From Acidobacteriota bacterium (GTDB lineage: Bacteria; Acidobacteriota; Terriglobia; UBA7540): DNA of 64,000 nt. Within the stretch, counting starts at the first letter, position 1. Each line of letters begins with the position of its first letter. A program made the translations under genes and the position numbers. The notes under the pieces were generated by a model that worked only from the letters and a program-made list of their open reading frames with translations, did no database searches and was not told the DNA's origin. Shown piece after piece: positions 63,475 to 64,000 of this stretch. The stretch lies in assembly GCA_021838785.1 (NCBI GenBank), contig JAKCCV010000007.1:1-64000 (forward strand), in the 5' to 3' direction.

Positions 63475-64000
63475 ATGAATAGGCTTTTAATGCGCCGTCG
63501 AATCCGCTTCCTTCATACGCGATGGCGAGAGATTAGGATGATCGCCGGGGGGCTCCTCTCGTCCCGCCATCCGGTTCTCGCCCACATCATTCCCATTCGC
63601 CGCTGCAATCTTTCCTGCTCTTACTGTAACGAATACGACGATTTCTCAAAGCCTGTCCCGCTGGAGGTGATGCTCCGCCGGGTTGATCGGTTGGCGGAGC
63701 TGGGCACCCGCATCATCACCATCAGCGGCGGCGAACCTCTGCTCCACCCGCAGCTCGAAGCTATCATTCGACAGATTCGCAGGCGCGGCATGATTGCGGG
63801 CCTGATTACCAATGGCTATCTGCTGACGGCCCGCCGCATTGAAGCGCTCAATGAGGCCGGCCTTGAGCACATGCAGATCAGCATTGACAACGTGTTGCCG
63901 GACGACGTGTCCAAAAAGAGCCTCAAAGTGCTGGATCAAAAGCTTCAATTGTTGGCTCGCTACGCCATCTTCCAGGTCAACATCAACTCGGTGCTGGGAA
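63475..64000 (+). CDS. Radical SAM enzyme, paralog of the 16022 gene (3' partial)
   Basis: The window ends inside this gene; about 175 codons are visible from ATG 63475. The cluster motif is [19 protein letters not shown], followed by [19 protein letters not shown] and [18 protein letters not shown], near-identical in layout to the enzyme at 16022-17155. Both begin with a short basic region and share SHPVLAH/RHPVLAH before the cysteines. It lies 241 bases after the LolA-like gene on the same strand. The shared neighbourhood with ABC permeases in both places suggests a common pathway. Substrate unknown. Confidence 0.85.
   Translation, partial: MNRLLMRRRIRFLHTRWREIRMIAGGLLSSRHPVLAHIIPIRRCNLSCSYCNEYDDFSKPVPLEVMLRRVDRLAELGTRIITISGGEPLLHPQLEAIIRQIRRRGMIAGLITNGYLLTARRIEALNEAGLEHMQISIDNVLPDDVSKKSLKVLDQKLQLLARYAIFQVNINSVLG

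Overview
The window is GC-rich, densely coded bacterial chromosome with one complete tRNA gene and no rRNA, phage or CRISPR. The gene mix resembles Acidobacteriota as I know them: a split methylmalonyl-CoA mutase, a citrate synthase close to the mitochondrial type, a DUF2844/DUF3443 pair, a YncE/phosphatase fusion, many secreted TPR, peptidase and hydrolase proteins, and branched-chain acyl-CoA degradation genes. This assignment rests on recalled similarity, not on a search.

Layout. 0-12 kb: the end of a FecR-like protein, a Kef-type antiporter, a TauE/DUF1634 pair, a lipoprotein aldose epimerase, a methyltransferase, a Crp/Fnr regulator, a ferredoxin, an ACT/DUF5612 protein and a large secreted beta-propeller/phosphoesterase. 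12-20 kb: a glycolipid module with an orphan FtsX/MacB-type permease, a flippase-like membrane protein, a plant-type UDP-sulfoquinovose synthase (SQD1/SqdB), a radical SAM enzyme, a SqdX-like glycosyltransferase and a PHP phosphoesterase. 20-28 kb: tRNA-Leu(CAG), a DUF4242 protein, a B12-binding radical SAM protein, a Spy-like protein, DUF2844/DUF3443, a PQQ-type sugar dehydrogenase and a VOC protein.

28-38 kb: central and branched-chain acyl-CoA metabolism, with citrate synthase facing methylmalonyl-CoA mutase (two subunits separated by two small ORFs), then an acyl-CoA carboxylase beta subunit, HMG-CoA lyase, an enoyl-CoA hydratase and a thioesterase. Together these fit leucine and propionyl-CoA breakdown. 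CRP-like palindromes lie upstream of several metabolic genes, and a Crp/Fnr regulator is encoded at 6.5-7.2 kb. 38-41 kb: two glycosyltransferases, a prepilin peptidase and a PAS protein in one overlapping run. 41-45 kb: purL-purQ plus a 51-codon ORF. 45-50 kb: an acetyltransferase, an M61 peptidase, an SDR and a small secreted protein.

50-57 kb holds the most interesting unit: a compact operon of a TerY-like vWA protein, a PP2C phosphatase, a membrane protein with an N-terminal helical domain, a membrane-anchored TPR protein and a Ser/Thr kinase with a zinc ribbon. Reading frames overlap by ATGA or are separated by a few bases. The core matches the vWA-PP2C-kinase (TerY-P) triad idea, but with two extra components and no Ter genes nearby. 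A beta-lactamase-fold hydrolase follows on the same strand. 59-64 kb: a putative lipid or lipoprotein trafficking operon (LolA/LolB-like proteins, permease, ATPase, membrane protein), ending in a radical SAM gene cut by the window edge. That enzyme and the permease are paralogs of the pair at 12-17 kb.
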